Of a DNA stretch of 64,000 bases, positions 31,401 to 43,239 are shown piece after piece. Position numbers and translations under genes: made by a program. The notes under the pieces were generated by a model. It saw nothing but the letters and a program-made list of their open reading frames with translations. It had not been told where the DNA came from and made no database searches. Position 1 is the stretch's first letter. Each line of letters starts with the position of its first letter. Source of the DNA: Odontocerum albicorne (Eukaryota; Arthropoda; Insecta; Trichoptera; Odontoceridae). The stretch lies in NCBI GenBank assembly GCA_949825065.1, contig OX463865.1, positions 21,251,115 through 21,315,114 of the forward strand. Reading direction: 5' to 3'.

Positions 31401-31426
31401 GTTAAAACCAGACTGGAATAATTTTT

Positions 31427-31625
31427 TCAAGAAATCTGGGTTCCAACGTGGATCGAATACGCAACCCCCGAGTTAGGAAACAAACGTCTTATCAACTAGG
31501 CCATTGTGGTGTAAAACAGTCGAAGAGTTAAACTAGTCAGGAAGTGAATCCGTCAGGAATCGAACGCGGGGCTCCTGTTTACTTAGCATGTGTGCTTAAC
31601 CATTTGACCATGGCTGCCGATATTT
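31427..31625 (-). repeat. Two adjacent tRNA-derived SINE-1 heads
   Basis: The minus strand has two tRNA-like modules. One (31427-31492) has A-box 'atggcctagttgataagacg' and B-box 'gtattcgatcc'. The other (31553-31618) has A-box 'catggtcaaatggttaagca' and B-box 'gcgttcgattcc'. They differ enough to be separate insertions. Confidence 0.65.
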
Positions 31626-32250
31626 AGAGATTTATTAGTTCTTCGATATTTTAGAAAATTAAAATATTACATTTATAACCTTAATTAGAATTAATTTTAT
31701 TTTTTTATGCTGATTTACGTAAAATTTCGAATATATTTACATTATTTTATCTGCACAAATGGAATTCTCTATTTAAATGAACTTATTTAAATGAAACCGG
31801 CAATGGCAATGCCAATGGTTCCCCTCCCCGTCCCCGAGTCGCTGCATCCCATCCCAGATTGTGTTATTCTCGCTCGTCTTATTATTTGTCGTCATCTTGT
31901 GTTTTTGGTCCGAATTGTTGTTTTTGTTTTTGCTCTCTCGAGGAAAATGTATTTACAGTGAAATTTTGTAGTTGCATCTTTGTTATACATACGACTCATT
32001 TGTCTCGCATAATACGAGCGCGTGAGAAACTTTATGCAATTCGTTGAATGTATTCAACTCGGAGAAACTGGAACAGGTTGATGAGTTATGTCATCTGAGC
32101 AGTGTGTGTATGGTATGTTTACGTGTGACGTGTGATGGGCGAGATGAAAGGGACATTGGAAGAAGTGTCCCTCTTACGCGAGTCCACTTATTTTTGCGTG
32201 TAAATTCGATTATTTAGCATTTTGTCACCTATTCGTTCGACATTTTAAAC
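31626..32250. other. No recognised gene
   Basis: GC-richer patch at 31795-31870 ('gcaatggcaatgccaatggt'). The rest is AT-rich. Confidence 0.35.
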
Positions 32251-32254
32251 TGAA

Positions 32255-32565
32255 TACGTCAACTTGCTGTTTTTCAATCTGCTTTGTCAGCATTTTGCTC
32301 ACGTTGATCGTTAACAATTCAATTTATTATTCTGTTATGCATCGAAATACCACATCATCTTTTGAGTGCACGCATTTCTACTGTATTTACTCTACTTTTT
32401 CTATTAATTTTCCACATTCATGTTTCACTGCCATACATTAATTTTGGCAGAGTCACACTATTGTGATCCACCATGTTGCTGGTTTGAGTATACCATACAT
32501 ACATATATCTTTTAATACCCCATTGGCTTTGTTTACTGTTGAATCTCACCTTTCAATATATCTTA
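32255..32565 (-). repeat. LINE-A fragment (post-RT region)
   Basis: The minus strand reads KLMYGSETWMWKINRKSRVN then TVEMRALKRWCGIS, the YGSETW motif typical of LINE C-terminal regions. It extends upstream into a DIERxxSxVNKANG-like stretch. Confidence 0.75.
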
Positions 32566-32566
32566 T

Positions 32567-33760
32567 TTTAACAATTTTATTGCAAATACAATATGGCTGG
32601 CTTATTGCCAGGTAGCAATCTCTTCCAACTTACCAGGCAAAAGTAAATAAAGCAAGAGACATAGTCTCTAAAAACATTCAAATTACTATTTATCCTCACG
32701 AAATCCATGAATACATACGTGAGCATACTCCCAGAAACCCCACAAAGACGGACAATCACCCGAACATTCCGTTTCATATAAAGTGAGATATCATCAATCA
32801 AAAGAAAAGGAAGGGATGGTGGAGAGGAAAGAAAAATCAGGAATGAAACATGTTATATTACTGACTAGAAATTAAGCGATTTTTCAGTCGCTTCTTAAAG
32901 CATGACAAAGGCGCAGCGAATCTAACAATGGTTTGTAACTGGTTCCAGAGACTCACTGCATGGACAGTAAAGGACGACGTAAAAAAATGAAGAGCGGTGA
33001 ACCGGAAAGGCTAATAAAAGTAATAAACAATCTCAATTTGAGCGTAGCGGTGATCCATGATCGGAAAGACGTGCGGAAAATTTTCGGGAGATAAGAGAGG
33101 GCGGCGAAACATTTAAGGATATTATACAATAGAGCCAGTATGTGAATTTGGCGTCTATTTCTAACATTCAACCAGTTCAATGCCTTCTGGTATGAAGTTA
33201 TATGATCGTACTTTCGTAGGTTGAAAATAAATCTTAGACAGACATTTTGAAGAAGCTGTAATTTTTCCAACTGTTCCTCTGAAATATCCAAATTACAGAC
33301 GTCCGCGTAGTCCAAATCAGAAAGAGCAGAGATCGCACGAGAAAAATTTTGGTTTTAGTAGGCATGAATCCTTGCAATACTTTAAGGGAATGAAGGCTAA
33401 AGAAGATCCTTCGGCTTACCTAATTTATTAAATCTCGCCATGAGAGGGTTATGTTATGTATTAGCACTCCTAGATTTTTAACAGTTTTATGTAATGGTAT
33501 GATAGAGCCATCAAGTAATATTGGAGGAAGAAAGTCAGTGTTGAATTTACTGAGAAGCTGAGGGCTGCCAATGAGGATCGCTTGAGATTTCGTAAGATTA
33601 ATGAGTGAGCCATGTTCCTTAGTCCACTCGGATATCGATTGAAGGTCCGCATTTAGATTGTTCAATGCCGTGTAGAAGCAATTTTCATCTTTCCGTCCCC
33701 TGAGAACATGTAATTCTTCCCAAATAGTAGAGTTTTTCAACTTCTTTGTTCACTTAAATA
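32567..33760 (-). repeat. Jockey-like LINE 3' half
   Basis: The minus strand encodes the reverse-transcriptase thumb and C-terminus: ALNNLNADLQSISEWTKEHG, LTKSQAILIGSPQLL, DGSIIPLHKTVKNLGV and LSWRDLI in the 5' part, then LHSLKVLQGFMPTKTKIFLV, DYADVCNLDISEEQLEKLQL and QNVCLRFIFNLRKYDHIT. This order matches jockey/CR1-type non-LTR elements just downstream of YADD. At least one frameshift, near 33315-33420, separates two frames (32953-33315 and 33420-33740). The YADD motif itself is not included. The 3' UTR runs to about 32567. Confidence 0.85.
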
Positions 33761-35384
33761 TCCGCTGAAATATTGGCATACGTCAAGAGCTCAAAAACAG
33801 CGAAACAAATAAAAACGTGTATCTACATATTTACCAACTCTATCCCCCTCTCGTATACAAAGGTTTAAGGGTATCGATTGCCGCGATATTACATTTGAAT
33901 TATGCTCCTTCGAAAAAAACCAGACCTTCCACCCTGGCGAACAGTAAGTATCGGCTCCCGCCCTGGCTGGCAGCTGTGATTTGTGTGCCTGTGGATAAAG
34001 GCCTCGGTGCTCTCTGCCTGCCCCTGCGTTACTCCCAGGGGCACACAAATCATCCATCATTGACAAACTACCCTCGGCCGGTTTTCCATACTTTCATATT
34101 GGATACAGGAAGACCGTGCCAAACGGAAGTGCAAATCTTGGCAACAAACTGAATATTTTATTTGGTTATCGAGAGAAATTTCATTTTTTTATTCAAAAGT
34201 TTGTAAAGATAAATTATTTTATTTTATTCGAATGAACGGTCGTGAGACCCTTTAGTTCAACAATATATTACAATTTCAAGTGCAAATAAATGTTTCGACA
34301 TAGGTATCACTTTCGCTCTTAATACTAGAGCCCAAAAAGATAGTCTTGAATATTAATTTTTGTTAAATATTTTTTTATTTCACTAATTACATCAATCTCC
34401 GCTTCGCGTTTTTCTACCTTCTATCCTGAGGTTGTATTAGGTGGAATGGTCCTTCTTCGTTACGAGAACAGTGCTTAGGTTCATCTGATGTTATGTTACA
34501 TCGAAAGTGTGTAAAGGAATAATGTTTAAGAGGGTTGAAATCTCTCCTAGACCTTGACCTCTATGCCCAGCGGGAAGGAAAAAAGAGAAAGAAGACATCC
34601 GGAGAAAAGAAGAACATCATGCCTTGGAGTCCTGGTAGTCGGTTCCGTAAGACCGTCCTATCATCTCTGCGATGCAGGGAATTCTGAAAATAAATTTGTG
34701 TCCTTTTTAATTGTTTATATTTCTTGGATTATAATTAACAGATGATGGGTATCGGAATGCCGGTTCTACTCTACTACTGGTTCAACTGGTGAAGGAACCG
34801 CACGCACGCACTTTCTCCATTGGCGCGCGCATTTCACATTTATTACAGGAAATTATGGAAAAAGGAGAGTTCTATAATCCCATCTAGAGTAAGAAGGAAA
34901 TTAAATGATATTCGTGATTCGCGTGTCTTGACTTGATTGAAACTCTGTCCGAACACCTCTGGGGCATACTTTTCACAACATTGCTATAGATTTATATGAC
35001 GCCAGGCCTCTCGATCCCCGAGACTTGGGCACTTTTCAATTTGTGATGCAGTTCTTCTTTTTCGGTAGAGGGGGCATTAGTCTGCGCTGGAAGTTTGACA
35101 CTTTTCCTATATTGCGGTTTATTTCTGGAAAATTGTGAATCTTCAATTTGAAATATCATACATGCGTCAATTTAACGGGATATCATTAATAGTTTTGATC
35201 GATTTATATTAATTTTAATCTGCTACTGTACTATTTACTACTGTACTACGATTTACATTAATTTTAATCTGTTACCGTACTAAAAGTTTATATAAAGGTT
35301 GTTATGAGGGATAAACCACTACAGAAATGATCCTGCGATATCTAGTCCAAAAAAATATTATATATTGTAATTGGTTTAATCAAA
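33761..35384. other. Mostly unique sequence
   Basis: 33880-34090 is GC-rich, with an imperfect inverted repeat ('gatttgtgtgcc' with 'ggcacacaaatc', about 45 bases between the arms) and open frames in both strands; nothing is recognised. 35202-35283 holds an imperfect direct repeat ('ttaattttaatctgctactg'). The rest is AT-rich. Confidence 0.35.
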
Positions 35385-35515
35385 CATTCCTTATTCCTCT
35401 TTATATAACGGTATAATTGGTGTTTTGTTTGTGCACCCCTGATGATGTGTAAAACCTTGAAACCGGTAGGGTAATACCGTTATATAAAATGGAATAAAGT
35501 GTTTGATTAAACAAA
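35385..35515 (+). repeat. Penelope-like 3' terminal fragment
   Basis: Contains 'gtgcacccctgatgatgtgt' (core CTGATGA at 35439-35445, the canonical hammerhead form), 'ccttgaaaccggtagggtaa' and TACCGT, then 'tggaataaagtgtttgatta'. Flanked by related 'aacggtata' upstream, which may be the other repeat end. Confidence 0.7.
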
Positions 35516-35814
35516 TTACAATGTCTTTAAACCCCCATAGTGTTAACGACTTAATTATAAATAATATATAAAATATTACAATATATAGTTGAAAAATCAT
35601 TTCTAATTCATTCATTCGTATGGCACCCTTCTCCATATCCTGATTGGCAATGCGGACATATCGAAAAGCGTGGCCGAATCCAACCCAGTCATTAAACCAT
35701 CGGGCTAAGAATTAGTGCATTAGACAATTAACTCATAGTTTCCTATCGTATGTGGAAGGCAACAATGTTGAATGTTGTTACCGAACGAACTGTTTATTGA
35801 TACTGGAACCCTAT

Positions 35815-35880
35815 TTAATTTTATTGTTGCGTGCCACCGGGGATCGAATCCGAAACAAGTTCTTCCAGTATCGTCGAATT
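35815..35880 (-). repeat. SINE-1-like B-box fragment
   Basis: Minus-strand 'ttcggattcgatccccggtg' retains a good B box. The A-box half is not clear. Confidence 0.4.
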
Positions 35881-36057
35881 TGTCCTGCGTGCTGATCGAG
35901 GTACACGTCAGCTTCACATTTTCAAGGTTTCCTTTTTCTATCGTTCATTTTATTTCAATGTCCGTGTGTTGGTACAGTACAAAAAGATTGGGTAACAAGA
36001 TAAATGAAATAAAAACAAGAAATTTTACATGAATCAAGACTTCAATAATTTTTTGTT

Positions 36058-36190
36058 GGGCAAATTTTGGGTGTATTTTTACAGGATAAATATCAGATGT
36101 GTTTTTGCAGGGTAAATTTTGGATTTATTTTTGTAGGGCAAATTTTGGATGAATTTTCGCTAAGTAAATATTGAATATACTTTTTAAGAA
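36058..36190 (+). repeat. About 27-bp degenerate minisatellite, five units
   Basis: Units such as 'ggcaaattttgggtgtattt' repeat with 26-28 bp spacing and 60-80% identity between units. Confidence 0.75.
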
Positions 36191-36414
36191 TTATGGTGCG
36201 ATTTTATACAGCATACAGCATACAGCTAACGCGTAACTAGTTTCTTTGCTTGTAAATCACAAGCCTCAGTTAATAATAGAGGGAATAGCTTTTCCAATAA
36301 AACGTTTTTGCTGAGTTACGAGAATAACCTTTTTCCATGAGTCGCCTTTTTACAGCCTCTTCAACGTGCCTTTTTATACTTGTTGTTATTTTGTTCAATT
36401 GGCTTCCGAGTTGA

Positions 36415-36660
36415 AAAGGTTGAATAACGAGATGAAGATAAAATATTCAAGTGGGAATAAGGGTCTGGTTTACTAAGAAGGGTGAAGAATATTGATTTTA
36501 GGTGGTTTGGAAATCTGTTAAAATGGATTCAATGTATTTGTCTGGATTGAACTATGAGCGAGGAGGAGGCAGGCCGATGGTAGAATGAAAGGATGGGTTT
36601 GCAAATATTTCGACTGAAGAAAATGTAAGAAATATGAAATATCTACTTATTGAATCAACT
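36415..36660 (+). repeat. Probable LINE-A relative, degenerate
   Basis: 'ttttaggtggtttggaaatc' (FRWFGN-like) and 'gaggaggcaggccgatggta' (RGGGRPM-like) follow the LINE-A order, but the copy is too old to be sure. Confidence 0.35.
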
Positions 36661-36689
36661 GTACAATGTACCTTACAAAGTATTTATTA

Positions 36690-36960
36690 ATACTTTATTC
36701 TAAAACGATCCGGCGGATTTAGTGCCAGACGGTAATCTTTTCCAATAAACCAAACAAATTTTTATTTTTTTTAAATACGTGGTCGCTAAAATTAAATAAT
36801 TTTTCTTCTGTACAAAATTCATGAAAAATATGCATTATAAAAATGAAATTGAAATATTAATAAAAGGGAAAATGAAGAGAGGGGCGGAGAGCAAACAAAT
36901 CGGGAATGAAACTCGTTACATTCTTGATCAGTGAGTATTTCATTCATTACCAAGACAAAT
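36690..36960 (-). repeat. Probable 3' UTR fragment of the jockey-like LINE
   Basis: Shares 'caatctcttcc'-like and 'aaatcgggaatgaaactcgt' blocks, in order, with 32600-32860 (there 'aaatcaggaatgaaacatgt'). Confidence 0.45.
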
Positions 36961-37016
36961 ATTTCTAAAATAAAAAAAAAATTATAACTACTCGTATTAC
37001 AGTAAAAGTAAATTAA

Positions 37017-37320
37017 CTCATTCAGTCCCTGTGTGCATAATTATGCACACTTATTTCAAAGCATAATATAACGAATAAAATACTCGTAATATAACGAATA
37101 GCATAATATAACGGCAAATTTTCTTTTAAAAACCTATGCAACAAGATTCTCTTTTCAGTCGTCTGTGTACGTTGAGACCTGTTGGGCATAATTATGCACA
37201 TGTTCAATTTCCTAGTAAAAAAAAAAAAAAAACATTTTTCTTCTATTAAAACCCCGATGAAGCCTAATCCACTCTTAAATATTTTTTTTCTCCCTTAACA
37301 ATAATTCAGGTCTGAAAGGG
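37017..37320. mobile_element. piggyBac-like MITE
   Basis: Flanked on both sides by TTAA (37013-37016 and 37321-37324). The ends are inverted: CTCATTCAGTCCCTG at left against CCCTTTCAGACCTG at right, which fits the TTAA-CCYTTTxxxCTG pattern known from piggyBac elements. Inside are two copies of a GCATAATTATGC palindrome; the first is a perfect 20-bp palindrome at 37031-37050. No transposase; 304 bp. Confidence 0.8.
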
Positions 37321-37639
37321 TTAAAATATACTCGTACATTAACAAATAAAACAATTAAAATAGGACAGGTTTGCCAGTACGGAAGTCAAAATAATTTCAT
37401 AATTTCAACAATATACTCAGTTATTCATACGATACGTGACCATCTCAATACAGGCAGCCCGCACCTTACCACACCGAGCGTCACTCTTGACATTCACGTG
37501 GAAAGTAATGTATCGTACAAATTGAACAATTTATAAACTCTGCAGAGAAGAAAGTGATTAATTGTGTATGCGGTAAAGGTTATTTTTGTATAAAGGAAGA
37601 TTTTTCCCCTCTGCCTCTATCATTGTGTGTATTTTTTTT

Positions 37640-37800
37640 AATTTATGAAATGTTGTATTTAAAGATCACAAATTTATGTAATGTTTTCTGTCTTTTCAGG
37701 TAAGTCCATAATTCCTGTCTTCACTTTTGTATCCTCTCGTCTTAACTTCGAGTGCAATGGTATTCTTTGAAGGTCAGTGGATATTCCCATTAATAAAAAA
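37640..37800 (+). promoter_or_regulatory. Candidate recursive splice (ratchet) site, copy 2
   Basis: 'ttttctgtcttttcag' runs straight into GTAAGT with the junction at 37699|37700. Downstream bases up to about 37790 match those after the junction at 5258. Upstream sequence beyond the pyrimidine tract is not similar. Confidence 0.4.
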
Positions 37801-37804
37801 AACT

Positions 37805-38150
37805 TAAAGCTGATCTTAAAATAAGATGAAGGAGAGCATTCTAAGATGGTTTCTGCATGAAGAAGGAATGAATCGAGAATAACAAAAAAATATACAGTGC
37901 AAATGGGAATGGAAGGAGAAGGAATGTGTGGTTGTATTAAGTGAACGATACCTTAAATGAAGGAAACGTAAAATGTCAGAGAAATCGTAGGAGTCATATT
38001 AGAAGGTGGAAAAATGGATTGTAATTTATTTTTAACAAAGAGATGTAGTGAGTTGATAGATTTGTGTCACAATAGAAAAGCTTCCTGTTCGTAGAATAGA
38101 GTATACAACAGGGAGACTGCATGATGGTATGTTTGTACTCGTATGTATGT
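37805..38150 (+). repeat. LINE-A fragment
   Basis: Runs from a LKADLKI-RMKESILRWF-like segment to the 3' end at 'gcatgatggtatgtttg', where a TACTCGTA interrupts the usual 'gtatgtatgta' tail (38136-38143). Confidence 0.75.
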
Positions 38151-38269
38151 AACAAAACAAATTTATATAGATTCTTCGTAAAAGGATTCGAAAATTTATA
38201 TATTGTAGATTCTTTGCGGAAGGTTCTGTTGTAGCGTGCTTTTTCTATAAGAGAAGTTGGACACGAGTG

Positions 38270-39200
38270 TTCGGTATATACATACATACCATTTATCTGA
38301 CGGGGTAGGGAGATACGATAGATCGCTGGACTTTTCTGTCTCAATACACACCCTTCACAATCATACGCTTTATATAACTCCCACGGTTTCTATGACTTTT
38401 TCAAGTTTCCTTCTTTCAAAATGTCATTCATTTGATCCAATCAGACCTTGTTTGAAATAATAAAGGACAATTGATATAGCGCCGTTTAAAAAGCAAACTT
38501 TCAAGGCGAAACTTGAGAGTTTGTGTACTTTACCACGTCATCCACTCACATTTGCGCTACACTGTTTTGTTAGTATTTCTTCATCCTTCGTTCTACATGG
38601 CCAAAGCATTTCAGAGTACCCTTCCTTGGTGTATTCAACACATCAGCCTTTATTCACATTTATCTATAATGGCTTCATTCCGCATTCAATTAAAAATTGT
38701 CACTCGTTAGTGCACGTATTGCAACATCAATGAATTCTTCTGGTTTTTGTTTTTTCCACGTCCACGTTTCACTTCAATATATTACGTTTGCACTTAAATA
38801 CTGTCGTGGATTAGTAGATTTTGATTCTGTCTGGTTGAAGTAATTATTTTTTAGTGCCCCATTGACTTTGTTTCCTATTACCACAAGGCGTTCGATATCC
38901 CTCTTAACTCTTCTATCATCTAAGAAAATACTACCCATGTAGCGGAATTCCTCAATTCGGTCCAATCTTTCATTATTCACCCATATGCCGCATTTACTTT
39001 TCTAATAAATATTTGTTCGACTGTCATTCATTCTCAAATATTTCTCTTCGCATCTCTCGTTCAATTTGCTTATCAAACTCTATCTATTATATTTCACCTT
39101 CGCTCTCCTCCAACACTACACTACCATGTCATCTGCATACAGCTATCCAAACTCTATCTAGTTCACCTTCGCTCTCCTCCAACACTACTCAAACATAAAA
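38270..39200 (-). repeat. LINE-A, long copy with the RT YADD motif, interrupted
   Basis: The minus strand includes YADDMVV (about 39130), NNERLDRIEEFRYMGSIF, RRVKRDIERLVVIGNKVNGA and the C-terminal region down to the 3' end. A 50-bp duplication of the sequence just after YADD ('ttcaccttcgctctcctcca' at 39091 and again near 39161) breaks the frame. A LINE-E terminal fragment (38457-38520) is inserted in the WLDQV region. Confidence 0.8.
38457..38520 (+). repeat. LINE-E 3' terminal fragment inside LINE-A
   Basis: 'ggacaattgatatagcgccg' then 'aagcaaactttcaaggcg'. It separates two parts of the surrounding LINE-A copy. Confidence 0.6.
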
Positions 39201-39464
39201 AATTACTCAAACATCCCAAGTTGCGTGTTTTATGACCAGAAATCTGCTGATACTGTTGATGAGAATTCAATTTATTCAAGAGTACACGAAGAAGATTCAC
39301 CCAATGCTATATTTTTCATGAGTTTTAGTTTAATATTTACATTTCAACTGTGGTATTTATCAAATCGGTCTTCAAATTTTGAATAGTTTTATACATGTTT
39401 TTTTACATATTATATTTGTTCATTGTATGAATTAGGGAAACCTGTTGTGTCAAAGGACATAAAA

Positions 39465-39790
39465 AATCTTCTCCCTGGCTCCATCCCAACTCACTGTCTG
39501 CGAAGACTGTTGGGGTCAGCTCTCCTCGTCCTCAGGTTGTATGCTCTTCTGTCCCGGACTACGTCCCCCAGGCCGTACCTCTGCATCAGGTTATCTTTTT
39601 GCACCACCCACGAATTCTTTGGTCTTCCTCTGGTTGTTATTCGAGGAAGATCCATGGAGATTGCCTGGTTCACAATGTGATCGGGTGTTCCGCGTCCAAC
39701 GTGCCCATACCATCTCAATCGCCTCTCCTCCATCTTAACGTTGATATCTGTAACACCTAGGCTTCCTGCATCTTAGGGACACGCCAGCTG
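39465..39790 (-). repeat. LINE-C C-terminal fragment
   Basis: The minus strand encodes EERRLRWYGHVGRGTPDHIV, RGRPKNSWVVQKDNLMQRYG and LGDVVRDRRAYNLRTRRADP, then a stop. This LRWYGH...RGRPK order marks a third LINE family. Well preserved over 80 codons. Confidence 0.8.
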
Positions 39791-39799
39791 ACCATCTTA

Positions 39800-40604
39800 G
39801 CATGCGCTATCCAAATAGCGAAATTCCTCAACTTGCTTCAATCGTTAATATTTTGCTCATTTACTTTTCCTTTCACATTTTTTTATCATGTTCGGAATAT
39901 AACGAAACAAGATCACATTAGTATGAAACATGTTTATTTCAATATGTTGAACTTTTAAAGTAATGTATTAATTATACTTAACATAGTGTATACAGAACGT
40001 CAAAAGATCGCGTTTGTTTGTAAACATTTGTAAACTCCAGCCACGTCGGAGAAAGAATGCGCCAACAGTGTACGGAAGGAAGCGAAGATTAGAAATTTTA
40101 ATTAATTTGATTTTGAATGAAATTTAAAACATAATAAAACAAGTGTTAAGAAAATAAAACTATCATGGAAAAAGTAATAAACTAAATATTGGATGTTAAC
40201 ATAAGTTGTGTCTGTTTTTTTCCAAATTAAAATGAGCACCAAAAGTAAAACAAAATGGTAAAGGTTATACGTCATTCGAAAGATAATTTTCTGCTCTACA
40301 AGATATTGTGTTTGCTTTTACGTTACATATATTATTTTATTTGATTACAAGCCTTCAAAATAGAATGTCAAGTAAACGAAAGCGAGCATTTTCGACACCT
40401 CCTTCTGTTCGCGTTCAATCGAGGGAATAAAGCTGCCAAAGCTGCTCGCGATATTTGCGAAGTTCGTTCGAGCTCGAAGATTAGATATGCATCTGTACTT
40501 AAGGTTAATTTATGTTATTGTAATTTATTATGTTGTTTATAGTTAAGGAATCCTTTTCTTTTTTTTAAACAACATGTTAATTAATGTATTGAATATTGTG
40601 AAAA
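39800..40604. other. AT-rich stretch, nothing recognised
   Basis: A small GC-richer patch lies at 40370-40480. Confidence 0.4.
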
Positions 40605-40915
40605 ACAGCATTGTCAGTTAGTTTGGGCAGTTGAACGTTTAAACGGAGAAAGATTAACGAAACATACATGTAGTGTAGTGCATGTGTGAGTAGAATTCAT
40701 CGTAGTGGAACACCGAGAAAGTATAGTTGGAACGAGTTAATAGCGTTTTAAATTAATTAAACGTTAAAAGTCAGAGAAATCATTGGAGGTGTATGAGAAA
40801 GTGTATGGATGTAGAAGAGACAAAGGATGTGTGTCGACATTGGAAAGTATGGCGCTCTGTCCTATTTGTCTAAGCCGACCGGATAATGGCGTGATGGTAT
40901 GTATGTATTTTATCC
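40605..40915 (+). repeat. LINE-A fragment
   Basis: From 'tagtttgggcagttgaacg' (VWAVERLNGERLTKHT-like) to the well-preserved end KVWRSVLFV and 'gcgtgatggtatgtatgta', the intact form of the LINE-A tail. Confidence 0.85.
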
Positions 40916-41104
40916 ACGGTCAATTCCAACTTAAAAATAATGCGATCTCAATATGTAACGCAATCAACCAATTGAAATTGAAATTGTCAAAAATATTAAT
41001 TGTATCGAACTTAGCCTAGTATCTAGCGGGCTTTCGATTTATGAAAAAACATGTTTATGTAATGGATTCCGGTTTTAATTAAAAAATAACAAGTACTACT
41101 AAAA

Positions 41105-41168
41105 TAAATGTCTCGCCCTCGTTTCGGTGCATCGTTTCTCTGAAGATGCATTAAGCTCTCTTTACATA
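41105..41168 (+). repeat. Short dispersed hairpin repeat, copy 1
   Basis: 'cggtgcatcgtttctctgaa' then 'gatgcattaagctctc'. Matches the reverse complement of 43131-43186; contains CTGAAGATGCA paired with TGCATCG. Confidence 0.5.
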
Positions 41169-41169
41169 T

Positions 41170-42049
41170 TTTTTACTTGTACCTGTCTAATGCAACATAC
41201 CGCTTTGAGTGCACCAAGGTGTTGGAGGTAAACCACATGGCCCGCAATCCACGGCTCATGCATATTATTAACGGGTGCACATAGCAGATAGCGCATACAC
41301 AGTGCACATCCGATGTGGAAATGCAGTATGCCACTCAGTCCTCTTGACAGGTGCCTCGGCGTCACTGCTATGACGCAATCTCTGTCTCTCCTTCCTAATG
41401 CATTTCACTTTATTTATTTATTTGTTTTATACAGTTCAATGTACAATTACATTTGCGAGGTATAATATCAAATTTCCTGGTAGTGAGTGTTCTTTGGAAT
41501 TAAATAAAAAATAAATAAATTTATCCCTAGTCATTTCATTCCGTATTCTGTCATACATTGTCATCGCATCTATAATAAATGAAAAAAAAAGGAATAAAAC
41601 AATCTGGACTAATCATAGTTATCAAAATAAATGTTTTTCATTCTCTTAAGTTCAAAATATTTTTTTTAGTCTTAACTTGAAATACAGAACTTTGAAAGGA
41701 TATCGCTGTCTGAGTAGGATAATGGAAAGTGTTTTCCATTTTGAATATTCTCCAGCGATATTCTGAAATGTGACATATCTAATCCTCGTATCGTTATTTG
41801 TTCGCCACAAGAGCATCATAATTCCAATTTGGACAGAACTGGATTAAAATTTGAACTTATTCCGACCAAGAACTTAATTGACTGCTGTAAAGATTTTTCA
41901 TTGTGAGTCTTTAATGGTGTACGCTATTTGCGAACGACATATTTATTTTTATTAATTTGTTTACACGATAAGTAATTGTATGAACACATAACTTATGGAA
42001 AACAAGACAAAGAACAAAATGAAAACAGGTAATATACCATATACTCAAC
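41170..42049. other. No recognised feature
   Basis: GC-richer part at 41170-41400 without a coding signature; 41440-42049 is AT-rich and unassigned. Confidence 0.35.
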
Positions 42050-42210
42050 GTGCTTGGATTTAGCCTTGTTACCTTTCATTTGTCGTGTTACCAGTAAACG
42101 GGTTGATTGGAAGAAATTGTAGCCTGGCAATAAGCCCGCCAGTTGTTTTTACAATGATGTGTTAATAAATAAATAAACTAGGCTTTTGCCTGTATGTTAC
42201 TGAGGATATG
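42050..42210 (-). repeat. Dispersed repeat R45, copy
   Basis: Minus-strand 'acaggcaaaagcctagttta' and 'cacgacaaatgaaaggtaac' in the same order as 45150-45255, 50640-50745 and 61268-61350. Confidence 0.6.
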
Positions 42211-42336
42211 TTAACATAAACAAATAAGTTGACCGTGGTCTAAAAGTTAAAAGGAATAAAACGGTGCATATGTAGTTTCACTCTGGAAGAGCAAATGAAG
42301 GCACAACATCCAACATTTAATTAGTACAGCAATCGG

Positions 42337-42685
42337 TCAGGAATGAAGAGGTAAGGGATGAATGCGAACTTAAGGCCGATGTGTTAAGTAGGATGAAGAA
42401 GAACACGCTGACATGGTTTGAACATGTGGAACGGTTGAATGAAGAAAGACTAACAAAATAGATATAAAGTGTAAATGTGAATGGAAAGCGTGTGAGAGGA
42501 AGACCATGGAAAGTATGGTTGGATCAAGTGAATGACATTATGAATGAAGAAGACGTAGAATGTCGGAGAAATCTTAGAAGATATATGGACGTGGAAGAGG
42601 CTAAGGATATGTCGAGCTAAGAAGGTATGGCGTTCTGTTCTTTCTATCTACCCCGACGTGGCGTGATGATATTTACTCATATATT
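42337..42685 (+). repeat. LINE-A fragment
   Basis: RNEEVRDECELKADVLSRMK, then LTWFEHVERLNEERL, then VRGRPWKVWLDQVNDIMNEE are all readable with few breaks. Among the best-preserved protein stretches of the family. Confidence 0.85.
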
Positions 42686-43130
42686 TTGCTAAATAAAATT
42701 ATTCCTATGGACATTGATTCCTTCGCTATTCACTTCCTTGACTTCTGTACAACTGGATTTTGTATTCTTAAACTGGCTGACATCTGCATATTGTATTGTC
42801 TTATTCTATTGTAGATTTGGGCAAATGCATTGGAAAATCATTTCCATGTACAAAGCAATATGCTCAGATACACCCGCCATTTCCCATGTCTCTCGGCAAG
42901 CTATTCCGTGTAACCATGCCCCACTATTTACGATTCCGCGACTGATTCGGAACTTTATTCCCCTCCGAAACAATTTCTCCTACCATGTACTCGTATATAT
43001 CCACCTCTTTTATTGGCACGTCCTCTTCTTTACTCTTTGTGTTTCATTATCCTTTTCCATCGATGGCCAACTCAAATAAGGTGGGAAACAATATTTCATT
43101 TATTAAAAACCTTGGTGCCTGTCAAGTTTG

Positions 43131-43186
43131 TTAAGGGTATAACAGAGCGCTTGGTGCATCTTCAGTTGAACGATGCACTGAAACGT
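43131..43186 (-). repeat. Short dispersed hairpin repeat, copy 2
   Basis: Inverse of 41105-41168: 'cagtgcatcgttcaactgaa' on minus, then 'gatgcaccaagcgctctg'. Confidence 0.5.
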
Positions 43187-43239
43187 ATATGATAGACTAG
43201 AGTTATATTAATTATTTTTTATTAGAATACATGATAGTT

